NCBI GenBank assembly: GCA_003952965.2
Contig: CM025854.1
Span: forward strand, 25,005,531-25,069,530
Origin: Morella rubra
Lineage: Eukaryota > Streptophyta > Magnoliopsida > Fagales > Myricaceae
Length of the DNA stretch: 64,000 bases
Reading direction: 5' to 3'
Position numbers and translations under genes: made by a program. The notes under the pieces are model-generated. The model saw nothing but the letters and a program-made list of their open reading frames with translations. It did no database searches and was not told the DNA's origin. Position 1 is the stretch's first letter, and each line of letters starts with the position of its first letter. Shown here piece after piece: positions 1 to 12,700 of the stretch.

Positions 1-2166
1 AAGCTAAGATCTGCATGCTAATCGGCATATCTATATCTATATCTATATCTGGTTCGAGGAGGATAAATGGTTATATATATATCCTTTTTCAGATCTTCCT
101 AATTTCTGACATCTCCAAAGGGAAAATGAGTGGACCACTACAATTGAAGCCCAAAACTCGCCTGCCGTCGCCCCAAAAAAACCCGATAGGAAAATAAATG
201 GCTAACATTTTCATTAGAATTGTGGCAGGTAGTTAGCTTCCTTCGGGAACGAGTCTTTTTCTTCTGACGTCTAATTTAAAATGGGTTTGGCAATAGTGAA
301 CAACTGTCTCCCACAATTAAGCATTCTTCCAGCCGACACAAACCGAATATTGACATGTGGACTACACTATTTTTTGTGGGTCCAAAGGAACACCATGTGG
401 CATTGCCCGACACGAGCTTGAGGACGTCCCTCCTTGCGTGCTATATAATCAACGAAGCAGCTGCTTGTTAATCAAGCACATTATAAATGAAGGAAAATTT
501 TGAAATAATGCTCTAAAATAAAGTCTAAAGCCTCCTATCCTCATCTTTGTGGAGTAATATATTATTGCTGATGTGCTTATGGCTACCAAACTTCAAAAGC
601 AATTAGAGGAAAGTTTCAGGAAGGAAAGAACCTACTAATCCTAGCTTCTTTTGACCCTACCAACTAATCTGGGCCTACTTCTTTTGACCTCTCCCCTTGG
701 GGATGAAATTAGTGCATTTAGAATAAAAATAGGTAATTATATATTTAATATATAAGGAAAGTAGATTTTAGAGAGATTTTGTCGTATGGTCGGTTGAATT
801 AATTAAAATTAATTACTATGCCCACTATATAAAGGTTGTTCAACACTTTAGGGGTGTGTTTTGGCACACGCAAAAGTTGACGAGAGTAATGTGGTTTCGA
901 AGTTCATGACAGGTTGACTCGAGGAAAAACTGGTAATCATGATATTGGAACCACTTCGAAAAATGTATCCCAAACATATTTAATGTCAATGTACGCGCGC
1001 TAGAACTAATTTGTGTCAATAGATAAATGCCAAGGCTTCTTCATTTCCTTGGCATTTAATCAACATTAAATTTTGCCTACTTAGTTAGCAAGCAAAGAAA
1101 TAAACGCGAAATGCCACATCAAACAAACATCATATATGTCATATGGTATAAATTAAATACTCGTATTGGGAAAGACGTATAGTATCTTTTATAATTTATT
1201 TTTCAAATTATATGATATAATTAAGAGAGACAGATATATCTATCAATCATTAATTAAATATGTCTGTTTCTTTGTAAATTGTAACATAAAATTTATAAAA
1301 AGAATTATATAAGATTTGAATCATTAAGAATCAATTGACACTCACAAGGAAGCGTCTTGTCAAAAAGTGGAGTTCAAAATGGCGATTTCATCGGCGGCCA
1401 AAGCGGATGTTTCCGGCAGTTGCACATTTCAATGTTTGCCACTACGTACTGACTCTGAATTGTCATGGACATGTCGGCCTAGAAAGAACAAAACCATGAT
1501 AGGTCATATATTGTTCCTTCCCTTTGTACAAAAAGAATTATATTTCCGATTCGGTGGCTTAATTGATAGCTCAGGATTAATAAACTTCGGCCTCTTTTAA
1601 CTGTTCATGACGTTATCCACGTGTCGTCCACTACACCCTCTCTATCCAAATTAAAAGGCTTAAAATGATAGGCTTTTCAATGGGTCCGATCGTGTCATGA
1701 ATGTGAGGAAGACCAACCAAAAGGTTTGGAATGTTCAAGAATGTCCTCTTGAATTCAATCTACTCTCTTTCTTCTCTACGAAGAAGCCATGTTAAGCAAC
1801 ATTGATGATATGAGAAACTTATAAACACCCTAATTCTGTTGCACCCGTGGCTTGATATTTGATTCTTTTGTCAATTAAGTTAAAGATTTACTCGCAGATG
1901 CAAATACAAAGTAAAATTTGAATTCATGCCACTCGCGAAAGGTAAATTAATTATTTTGTCAAAAAATTTGCTATATGTTAATTGCGTTCCCATGGTCCAT
2001 ATAGTACAACATCGAATATTAATATATACGTTGCCGACAGACGATGATTGTTGACTTGTTGGAAGAAAACAGGAACATTGGCCAGCATGTACAGCCAACC
2101 GAAGCGGTGGTCCGCTACAGTGACAAGACAATTATTTGGATTCGAATGGGAATGGCAGGAGCCAGA

Positions 2167-2205
<39 letters not shown>

Positions 2206-5150
2206 TGGGAGGAATCTTGCCATTAGATAATCACTTAACACGTGGCAATAGATTACGGGTTTGTCGGCTGGACACTCGTTCTATAAAATTTTGGGAAAAG
2301 TTCGTGCACAGGTTCCGGAGGGACAAAGTTGAGACAAGAGTTCAGAATTCGCTGGAAAGTAACGCTGCATCGGTTGATGGAACCCAGTAGAACTTGCTGG
2401 GAAAGAGAGAACCCATTGGAACTCTGGGGTGGGGCCCCTTATTGAAGGTGACACGTGGCATGAACATCGCCAACATATCGCAGTTGGGTGCAGGGCTTGG
2501 AAGGCGGGGTCCAAACCAAATAAATCATTTATTAATAAACAAATTTAATTTGAACTCTATCTTAATTCTTACGTCTTAACCACGGACAGCATGTGGATTA
2601 GAACACTCTACAACTTTTTACTTGAATGATATGTAAAATTTTGGAGAAAAATATATCGAATAAATAGAGATTACAGTATTAAATCTTGAATAACATAAAT
2701 GCTACAACATTTAATGTTTATGATATTTATCTCTATTTTAACTATTAATTATCATATAATTCGAATAAAAAATTATAAAAAAATCCAGATCTAATATAAG
2801 ATGATAATATTAGTGATTACTTACTCGAATGCTGTTGTCCCAGAATGATGCCTGCTATTACTAATATAAATTGATTTTGAATAAGGGTGGATCATGATCA
2901 TGGAGAAACCAAAATAAATAAATTAATAAACCAACCAAGACTTCTAATGGACTCACCCAATTAGCTTGTAAAAATTGTTCTCTAAAGTAATCAAGCGAAC
3001 GAATAAATAAAGGTGGGACATATCTCTCCTTAAGCAAGATTTTGCCAAACTTGAGTTACCTAATTCTTTGAAACGTACATATACCCGTCGATAGTCATCA
3101 TTTTCAAAAGCATATATGATTATGAGGGCTTTCTCGAAATATTTTAAAATTTTCCGTTTAACATATGATTTAAATTATAAAAACTGGGTGGGATTAATCA
3201 TTGCCCGTTTAATTAATTTGCGATTTACATGAAATATATATATACGTTTTAATCGGATGGACTCACCACTCTCAATTAAGAACTCGAAAGCCACAAATTA
3301 GAAACCTCGATTCAATTGGCTTTCTCTTTCACGAATCACCCATACTGTTTGAGGCATAGTATCACACCTTTGAGTATCTATTACTGTCACTTTTCCCTTA
3401 GGCCATATGTACACCAACTTTCACACATAGTTAGAACCCCCACTCTCTCTCTCTCACCCAAATTAATGTCATTTAACAGCTTGAACTACAAAATTGTCTC
3501 ATTCAAACCTCAAACTATCGAAATATATCAGTGTTCACTTTCTAGTAGGACTATATGGTTGAAATACACAAAAAATAGATCATGTCTGGCACAATATTAA
3601 AGTCCCATGACAGTAGAATTTAATGTTCTTAAATTTTGATAGTTTGAATGATACTTATTGTGACAAAATTGATAGTTTAAAGGTTGAAAATGACATTTGC
3701 CTATAAGTCAAAAACGAAAAAGTGGTATTTTTTTTATGAAAAAAATTACAATATGTAGTACTGACCGTTGAAATCTCATCATGTAGCCTATCTTATATGC
3801 ATGTTAGCAGCCAAATTTAGCACAAGATATCCACAACAATTTTATTGATAATTTGACTGTGCATGGGTCGCACTAAAATAGAAGTTTGAAGTCCGAAGCC
3901 GAAGCCACCCTTTTTTCCCGGAAGAAGGCCTTAAATCTCGTAAATGGGATAGCACCACGTGGCTTTAAGCAACTTTAAGGGACAAGCCTGACAAAAGGGT
4001 GGTCGGAATTCATCTAATAAGAAGACTTTTTGGAATAGAGTTGTGCTCAATTCTGAGACGTCCACTTCTAGTGCTTCTGCAAATAAACTATTTATGTTGC
4101 CCCAACCATATCCTTATATAGTACTAGCAATTGGTCAATGGCCTTCACTGCTACCGTAATGTAGATAACGATGGATTATGGATGGCCATAGTATCCAAAC
4201 CCAATCTGCCTACGAACATATCTGATTGTGTTACGTATTTGGCACTTCATATAGAGCCAGAACAGGTGTCATACGTTAGAAGTACTGTCGAGGGAGCTCA
4301 TAATTTTCCGCAGGAGTATAACTTATGTGGCCTTGCTTCATGTCTCAAGAAACTCCTACAAGTTAAAAGCAAGCTCAGCGTCCGTTGAGAGTGATGCTGA
4401 AGAGATTTTCAATTCCTTTTTGTGGTCCTCTTTTGGATGACTATAGAAGCTCAACAGGAGTATAATTATGAATGGTCCCCTTGATTCATCCTCCGGTACT
4501 CATTGATGGATGGCTTAAGTGAATGTATTTGGTCAAAATTTGGTTAGGAAACGGTCTCTTGATGCATATATATATATTGTATACCGTGTTAGATAATAGG
4601 TAAATTTTGGGATTTAAAATTGTTTGGAGTCTTAAATATCGAGTAAAATGATCGAGGATTTGAACCTCTGGGAGTTAGCAATGTGAACAATTGACCACTT
4701 TCGGGTTTGACCCTGGGAATTAGTGACATCCTTGCAGCTAGAGCAACACAAAACGAATACGTAGATAAAAAGGTCCTGTTGTAAGGGGAAGCACAAAAAT
4801 TAGCAATTATCAAAAGACAATTTTGTAGGCACAGACTGGAAGTTAATTTAAGCACACTTGGGAGTTTTGGTAGAGCACACAAAGTAGTGGAGTTAATGCT
4901 CCACTCGGACTTGTGGGCTATGGCCCACTTTGAGAGGTAAAAAGCCAACTAGAGCGATCATGATTCATGAGTTCCTGGTGCTCGGCGAGCAAAAGTACGG
5001 TCCATTGTACCGGGAACCACCCATCTGTTGTGTCGGGGGGCTTGACTTGTGTAGCTGAGTTTTGAGCATAATGGGCCATGCCACTACAGCAGCGTCAACT
5101 TGGCGGGGGCTTCAAAGGCCAACGAAAAAGATCAGCTACGAGGAAATGTA
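1..5150. other. Intergenic spacer upstream of the NPF transporter
   Basis: I see no supportable gene here. The sequence is AT-rich and holds short simple repeats: a CTATAT hexamer run near 30-51 and a (TA)n tract near 2174-2203. Scattered open frames of 60-95 codons exist (for example near 3316-3600 and 4131-4388), but none resembles a family I recognise or shows splice-linked extension. The repeat-like wording near 4630-4740 may be an old transposon remnant, but I could not define its ends. Confidence 0.6.
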
Positions 5151-5158
5151 GGACAGCA

Positions 5159-5168
5159 TTATAAATAG
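5159..5168 (+). promoter_or_regulatory. Putative TATA box of the NPF transporter
   Basis: The motif TTATAAATAG lies about 190 bp upstream of the ATG at 5358, a plausible distance for a plant core promoter with a 5' leader of about 150 bases. It is the only good TATA match in the last few hundred bases before the gene. The tandem copy downstream does not include this element, because the duplicated unit starts inside intron 1. Confidence 0.45.
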
Positions 5169-5357
5169 GAGGCTAAACCACTTGTGAGCTTGTCCCAAAA
5201 TCACACGAGAGAAGTCTTAGGCAAGAGAGAGCTTTGGGTTTCTACGATAAATATCCTTCGGTGTTATAAGAGTTTTTTCAGGAGATTCTTGTGTCAAATA
5301 GACAACAACATATTAGTTTGAGTATCACATAGATTTCAAAGAGACGTTGTGGCAGAA

Positions 5358-5481
5358 ATGAACCAGCTCAAACGAGATTCCACGCCTGCTTCTGTCGTGG
5401 AGGAGACGTCTGTTGATTGGAGAGGCAGACCCTGCAAGCCTGATAAGCATGGTGGAATGACTGCAGCTTTTTTTGTCTTGG

Positions 5482-5512
<31 letters not shown>

Positions 5513-8500
5513 CTCTGTCTCTCTCTGTCTGTGAGCGGAGCGCGCGCGAGTGGTGTGTGTGACTTTTGACCATAGATATAGAGAAGTTACAGGGTCGGAT
5601 ACATATAATGAGTTGTTATATCGGCAGTCTTGTGACTCTTGTCGTACAACTCTTCCTCTCGCGGATTGAGCAAGAATCCACATTGTTCAACCCCATGCCC
5701 TACCAGCATCTCTGTGTGCGGTTAAAATTCGTTAATCACCTCTGTGCGCGCGTTCGTACAACTAACAACTAACTAGGTAGATTAGGGCGAAGCGATGTAG
5801 TACTATAGTGTCAATCCGATAATAGAAGTTTGTTTTGGATATCCAGCCTCCATTGATGTTAGTTTACGTTTCATAAATACAGGGATTAGTGGTATATATC
5901 TCCATTTTAGTGGTCTTCTAGATCTTAGAAGTGACATGTTTCAATATCCATGTGGGTGACACAGGTCTCCAAGCATTTGAGATGATGGCAATTGCTGCGG
6001 TTGGGAACAATCTGATAACGTATGTGTTCAATGAGATGCACTTTCCTCTCTCAAAGTCTGCCAACACAGTAACGAACTTTATCGGCACAGTCTTCCTCCT
6101 CTCTCTCCTTGGTGGGTTCCTCTCAGACTCTTACCTTGGGAGCTATTGGACTATGTTGATTTTTGGCTTTGTGGAGCTCTCTGTAAGTCCTTTCTCTGAC
6201 AAGCTGTCCCTTTTTCATACAGTACTTCTCGATATTTCATAAGTTCAAGCACTAGCGATCTCCTCTACTGGCATATTCTAGACTCTCTTCTCTCTTGAGA
6301 TCTGAATCTCTGTGAAATTCTTCAAGCTAATCTCAATGTAATACTGAAATTTCCATAAATGCAAAAGTTTGAGATTCGCACCGTTCCAGTCCTGGGCAAA
6401 ACAAAAAGTTGAAAGTGTCGAGTTATACAGTAACATAGTAACAGTAGATTACGAATTAGTGTTGATATTTCAATGATGCTTTTGTTGATGTAAAGTTTAT
6501 TGGTACAACCAAATATTCCACAAAGGAGCTGTTAGTTAGGTCTTACCAAAATATAATTTATTTTAGCATAAAATAGAGAGTAAACAGAACTTGAAGTATT
6601 TCTCGCATAAAATAGCTGTCATCACTGGTGCAGGGTTTCATACTACTATCCATTCAAGCCCACCTTCCCCAACTAAAGCCACCAAAATGCGACATGTTGC
6701 TGGACAGAGGCCAATGCGAGGGGACAAAGGATTACAAGGCTTTGATATTCTTTGTTGCACTCTATTTGGTTGCCCTAGGGAGTGGGTGTTTAAAGCCCAA
6801 CATAATTTCTCATGGCGCTGACCAATTCAGAAAAGATGACTCCAAGCAATCCAAGACGCTCTCCTCTTACTTCAACGCCGCCTACTTTTCCTTCTGCATG
6901 GGGGAGCTTATTGCACTCACAGTTCTCGTTTGGGTGCAAACGCATTCTGGGATGGATGTTGGATTTGGGGTCTCAGCAGCTGCCATGGCAACAGGATTGC
7001 TCTGCTTGATCTCGGGTACACTTGTTTACAGGAACAAATTGCCCCGCGGAAGCATCTTCACCCCAGTTGCCCAAGTAATTATCTCGCTCGCCTTTTCTAA
7101 CTTTTCCCTGCAGAAGGCCTTTATGGGGTTTCTTTTTACTTCGCGTTTCTGATACTTAAAAGAAACCTTTTCATCTTTTAAGTTATTCCTCAGATTCCAG
7201 ATTAGTTAAGCATCGTATTTTCGTAATCAGCTGTCGCCTGTCGGGCGCGCGCTAACCCATTGTGATAAACAATTTCTAAGAATTGTAAAGCAAAAAGTAA
7301 TAAAGTTGTTAACGCTAATGACGTACGAGATTTCCTTTTTTACCCCCCTTCTTCTCTTTATCTTATGCTTTATAATCTGTAGTATTAACTCAGGACCTCA
7401 GGTTCTCTCGCTTGTTCCAACTTGCAGCAATTCTCTTCAGGGTTGGACCGTACAATGTGGCCATTCAGACAAGTGTTCTGGTCTTCTTTGTTAGATTTAA
7501 TACCAACCATTTGCATATCTTTGATGAAAGCTTTACAAATACAATAACATTTAGTGATGTTTGATGATTCTTACTTACATCCCTTCCATAGAGGTAGATT
7601 TAGATTTTGTTCTTTTCCTATCCTTCTCCAAGAAGATACAGCCTAGCTCTAGGTAGGAATTTGGCAGTGACCTCTACTAGTCTTTTATTTAAAATTAAAT
7701 GCATGATAAATATTTACTTTATCAGCACTTTTTCCTCGATTTCTTATATTTTCTCTTTGTCAGGTTCTTGTCGCTGCATTTACTAAGAGAAAGCAAATCT
7801 GCCCTTCAAATACAGGGATGCTTCATGGATACCAAAACAATGTGCTAGCCCAAGTTTTGCCCATGTCACCGAACATCAGTACGAATCTACTCCATACAGA
7901 GAAGTTGAGGTAAGATGCTACATTCTAATAGCAGACTTCTCTCCCAGATTAAAGCAGTGCTACTGAAAAAGGTTATGAACAAAAGTTGAAATAATACCAT
8001 ACTTGGTTAATTTCTCTATAGATACCTTGGACGCTAGAGCTTAAAATTTTGAGATGAGTAGTACATTCACAGTATCAGAGCTAAGATTTAGAGTTGAGAC
8101 CTGACTCCGCTACAGCAGTCTGACTCACACATGAGAGGAATATTAGAGAGTATAATTCAAATAATTAAATCTTCCACTTTCGATAAGCGGAAGATTCACA
8201 AAAATGATTGAAATGTTTGAGATTTAAACAAAGTGAACTCTGGCTTTTGGTAGATAATATCTTGCTTATGTGTAAATTATTCTATAAGAAACAAATGCAA
8301 ATTTGCAGATTCCTTGACAAGGCCTGCATAAAAATTCAAGACGGAAATCGGACAAGTGAAAGTCCTTGGAGACTATGCACCGTGGCCCAAGTCGAGCAAG
8401 TGAAGATAATAATCTCTGTTATTCCCATATTTGCCTGCACCATCATCTTCAACACCATTTTGGCACAGCTCCAGACGTTCTCAGTCCAACAGGGAAGCGC

Positions 8501-9212
8501 AATGAACACCCACATCACAAGAAGCTTCCACATCCCTCCGGCTTCACTTCAATCCATCCCTTACATTATGCTGATTTTTATTGTCCCTCTGTATGAAACT
8601 GCCTTTGTACCGCTTGCACGAAAATATACAGGAAGGGACTCAGGAATCTCACCTCTTCAAAGGGTTGGCATAGGGCTCTTCATTGCTACTTTCTCTATGG
8701 TTTCGGCTGCAATGGTGGAGAGAAAGAGAAGAAACTCTGCTCTTCATTTGAATGAAACTGTCTCCATCTTTTGGATTGCCCCTCAGTTTCTCATTTTTGG
8801 CCTCTCAGAGATGTTCACTGCTGTGGGGCTAATAGAGTTCTTCTACAAGCAGTCTGTGGAAGGGATGCAATCCTTTCTAACTGCCATGACTTACTGCTCA
8901 TACTCGTTTGGCTTCTATTTGAGCTCCGTCCTTGTTTCCTTAGTCAACAAAATTACCTCAACTTCTTCTTTTGGAGGCTGGCTTAGTGACAATGACCTCA
9001 ACAAGGATAGGCTGGATCTTTTTTATTGGTTGTTAGCTGCCCTCAGCCTCATCAATTTCTTCGGTTACCTTTTCTTGTCTAGATGGTACTCTTATAACCC
9101 ATCGGTCTCTCCCACTCCACCAGAACACCAATCATATACACTAGAAGACCCAGAAAACCACAGCTTCAACCCCGCAAAGCAAGTAATTGGGTCTGACAAT
9201 GTTGTACCTTGA
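5358..9212 (+). CDS. NRT1/PTR-family (NPF4-like) transporter, copy 1
   Basis: Predicted proton-coupled major-facilitator transporter of the plasma membrane; NPF4 members move nitrate or abscisic acid, and the substrate here is unknown. Exons: 5358-5480, 5965-6182, 6634-7074, 7764-7909 and 8309-9212, giving about 610 aa with about 12 membrane segments. Exon 1 carries the NPF signature VDWRGRP..KHGGM. The first helix reads LQAFEMMAIAAVGNNLITYV and lacks the ExxER proton motif, as I recall for the NPF4 clade (NPF4.3/4.4 type). Later hallmarks are LLGGFLSDSYLGSYWT, LGSGCLKPNI, the RFLDKACI stretch after the central loop, and QFLIFGLSEMFTAVGLIEFFY. The phases of exons 2-5 join cleanly. The exon 1/exon 2 join is one base out at the conserved junction (see findings); acceptor AG at 5920-5921 would keep frame but add 14 residues. 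Upstream GTG at 5349 is not a plausible start; ATG at 5358 is used. Confidence 0.85.
5481..5535 (+). repeat. (CT)n microsatellite at the start of NPF intron 1
   Basis: A CT-dinucleotide run followed by GT/CT variants starts right at the presumed donor of exon 1. It makes the exact donor position and the local base count uncertain. The tandem copy begins in the tail of this tract, so the tract is also the left boundary of the duplicated unit. Confidence 0.8.
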
Positions 9213-9779
9213 GTCATAGCATCTCTCTATTGATTATATTCTAGGCTTATCTCTTACTCTTGTGAATGTATCAAAGAAAAGAAAACCCTAGACGAATTAC
9301 TGTCATAGCATTAGACGACCCACATAGTGCATGCACCTGCTAGCTAGGTTCATTAAATTACCTTTTCCTTCTACTAAATAACTGACTCTGTAAGGTGGAC
9401 TTGTGATCAAGGGTCGTCCCCATTGTTATTGAGTTGACGTCTAGGATCTACACGAAAGTTAGGTCGAAACCCATGGAACAGTTCACCAGAAGATCATGCA
9501 GCGCACTCTCCTTGTCCTCCTTTTTCTTTTTAATTGTCTCTTGGTGGTCATGTGTAAGGAGGACCTCTTCTCAAAAGAAAGATACAAGTGAGTGGGGTCT
9601 CTTAAAAGCAGATGTGATCTCTTGTGATGGGATTCATGAATGTAGACGATATTATTGCATCCAAGCTTTGTATGAAATACAAAACAAATACATATATATT
9701 GGAATAGAAAATAGTATTAGAAACTCATTTCTAGCTTCCTAGCATAAAAGTACTTCAATCTTTTTGTCTTCTTCTCATC

Positions 9780-12700
9780 TGTCTCTATCTCTGTCTGTGA
9801 GCGGAGCGCGCGCGAGTGGTGTGTGTGACTTTTGACCATAGATATAGAGAAGTTACAGGGTCGGATACATATAATGAGTTGTTATATCGGCAGTCTTGTG
9901 ACTCTTGTCGTACAACTCTTCCTCTCGCGGATTGAGCAAGAATCCACATTGTTCAACCCCATGCCCTACCAGCATCTCTGTGTGCGGTTAAAATTCGTTA
10001 ATCACCTCTGTGCGCGCGTTCGTACAACTAACAACTAACTAGGTAGATTAGGGCGAAGCGATGTAGTACTATAGTGTCAATCCGATAATAGAAGTTTGTT
10101 TTGGATATCCAGCCTCCATTGATGTTAGTTTACGTTTCATAAATACAGGGATTAGTGGTATATATCTCCATTTTAGTGGTCTTCTAGATCTTAGAAGTGA
10201 CATGTTTCAATATCCATGTGGGTGACACAGGTCTCCAAGCATTTGAGATGATGGCAATTGCTGCGGTTGGGAACAATCTGATAACGTATGTGTTCAATGA
10301 GATGCACTTTCCTCTCTCAAAGTCTGCCAACACAGTAACGAACTTTATCGGCACAGTCTTCCTCCTCTCTCTCCTTGGTGGGTTCCTCTCAGACTCTTAC
10401 CTTGGGAGCTATTGGACTATGTTGATTTTTGGCTTTGTGGAGCTCTCTGTAAGTCCTTTCTCTGACAAGCTGTCCCTTTTTCATACAGTACTTCTCGATA
10501 TTTCATAAGTTCAAGCACTAGCGATCTCCTCTACTGGCATATTCTAGACTCTCTTCTCTCTTGAGATCTGAATCTCTGTGAAATTCTTCAAGCTAATCTC
10601 AATGTAATACTGAAATTTCCATAAATGCAAAAGTTTGAGATTCGCACCGTTCCAGTCCTGGGCAAAACAAAAAGTTGAAAGTGTCGAGTTATACAGTAAC
10701 ATAGTAACAGTAGATTACGAATTAGTGTTGATATTTCAATGATGCTTTTGTTGATGTAAAGTTTATTGGTACAACCAAATATTCCACAAAGGAGCTGTTA
10801 GTTAGGTCTTACCAAAATATAATTTATTTTAGCATAAAATAGAGAGTAAACAGAACTTGAAGTATTTCTCGCATAAAATAGCTGTCATCACTGGTGCAGG
10901 GTTTCATACTACTATCCATTCAAGCCCACCTTCCCCAACTAAAGCCACCAAAATGCGACATGTTGCTGGACAGAGGCCAATGCGAGGGGACAAAGGATTA
11001 CAAGGCTTTGATATTCTTTGTTGCACTCTATTTGGTTGCCCTAGGGAGTGGGTGTTTAAAGCCCAACATAATTTCTCATGGCGCTGACCAATTCAGAAAA
11101 GATGACTCCAAGCAATCCAAGACGCTCTCCTCTTACTTCAACGCCGCCTACTTTTCCTTCTGCATGGGGGAGCTTATTGCACTCACAGTTCTCGTTTGGG
11201 TGCAAACGCATTCTGGGATGGATGTTGGATTTGGGGTCTCAGCAGCTGCCATGGCAACAGGATTGCTCTGCTTGATCTCGGGTACACTTGTTTACAGGAA
11301 CAAATTGCCCCGCGGAAGCATCTTCACCCCAGTTGCCCAAGTAATTATCTCGCTCGCCTTTTCTAACTTTTCCCTGCAGAAGGCCTTTATGGGGTTTCTT
11401 TTTACTTCGCGTTTCTGATACTTAAAAGAAACCTTTTCATCTTTTAAGTTATTCCTCAGATTCCAGATTAGTTAAGCATCGTATTTTCGTAATCAGCTGT
11501 CGCCTGTCGGGCGCGCGCTAACCCATTGTGATAAACAATTTCTAAGAATTGTAAAGCAAAAAGTAATAAAGTTGTTAACGCTAATGACGTACGAGATTTC
11601 CTTTTTTACCCCCCTTCTTCTCTTTATCTTATGCTTTATAATCTGTAGTATTAACTCAGGACCTCAGGTTCTCTCGCTTGTTCCAACTTGCAGCAATTCT
11701 CTTCAGGGTTGGACCGTACAATGTGGCCATTCAGACAAGTGTTCTGGTCTTCTTTGTTAGATTTAATACCAACCATTTGCATATCTTTGATGAAAGCTTT
11801 ACAAATACAATAACATTTAGTGATGTTTGATGATTCTTACTTACATCCCTTCCATAGAGGTAGATTTAGATTTTGTTCTTTTCCTATCCTTCTCCAAGAA
11901 GATACAGCCTAGCTCTAGGTAGGAATTTGGCAGTGACCTCTACTAGTCTTTTATTTAAAATTAAATGCATGATAAATATTTACTTTATCAGCACTTTTTC
12001 CTCGATTTCTTATATTTTCTCTTTGTCAGGTTCTTGTCGCTGCATTTACTAAGAGAAAGCAAATCTGCCCTTCAAATACAGGGATGCTTCATGGATACCA
12101 AAACAATGTGCTAGCCCAAGTTTTGCCCATGTCACCGAACATCAGTACGAATCTACTCCATACAGAGAAGTTGAGGTAAGATGCTACATTCTAATAGCAG
12201 ACTTCTCTCCCAGATTAAAGCAGTGCTACTGAAAAAGGTTATGAACAAAAGTTGAAATAATACCATACTTGGTTAATTTCTCTATAGATACCTTGGACGC
12301 ATGAAAAATGGGATAATAAATTGTTAGAAAATATAATTTAAAAAATAAAATATTACTCTTTCTATTAGCTTAAAATTTTGAGATGAGTAGTACATTCACA
12401 TGGTATCAGAGCTAAGATTTAGAGTTGAGACCTGACTCCGCACTCTACTTCAATTTTAATTAAATATTACATGTGTTGGGTTTCACAATTAAAAGAGAGT
12501 CTGACTCACACATGAGAGGAATATTAGAGAGTATAATTCAAATAATTAAATCTTCCACTTTCTTAAAATTATAGGATAAGCGGAAGATTCACAAAAATGA
12601 TTGAAATGTTTGAGATTTAAACAAAGTGAACTCTGGCTTTTGGTAGATAATATCTTGCTTATGTGTAAATTATTCTATAAGAAACAAATGCAAATTTGCA

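Noticed and set aside
4131..4388. 85-codon open frame upstream of the NPF gene
   Set aside because: It starts with TTG, has no recognisable domain, and no adjacent exons join to it.
12410..12425. TGGTATCAGAGC as evidence of an LTR retrotransposon in the NPF intron
   Set aside because: No flanking LTRs, polypurine tract or coding domains are present; the motif sits within a short dispersed repeat.
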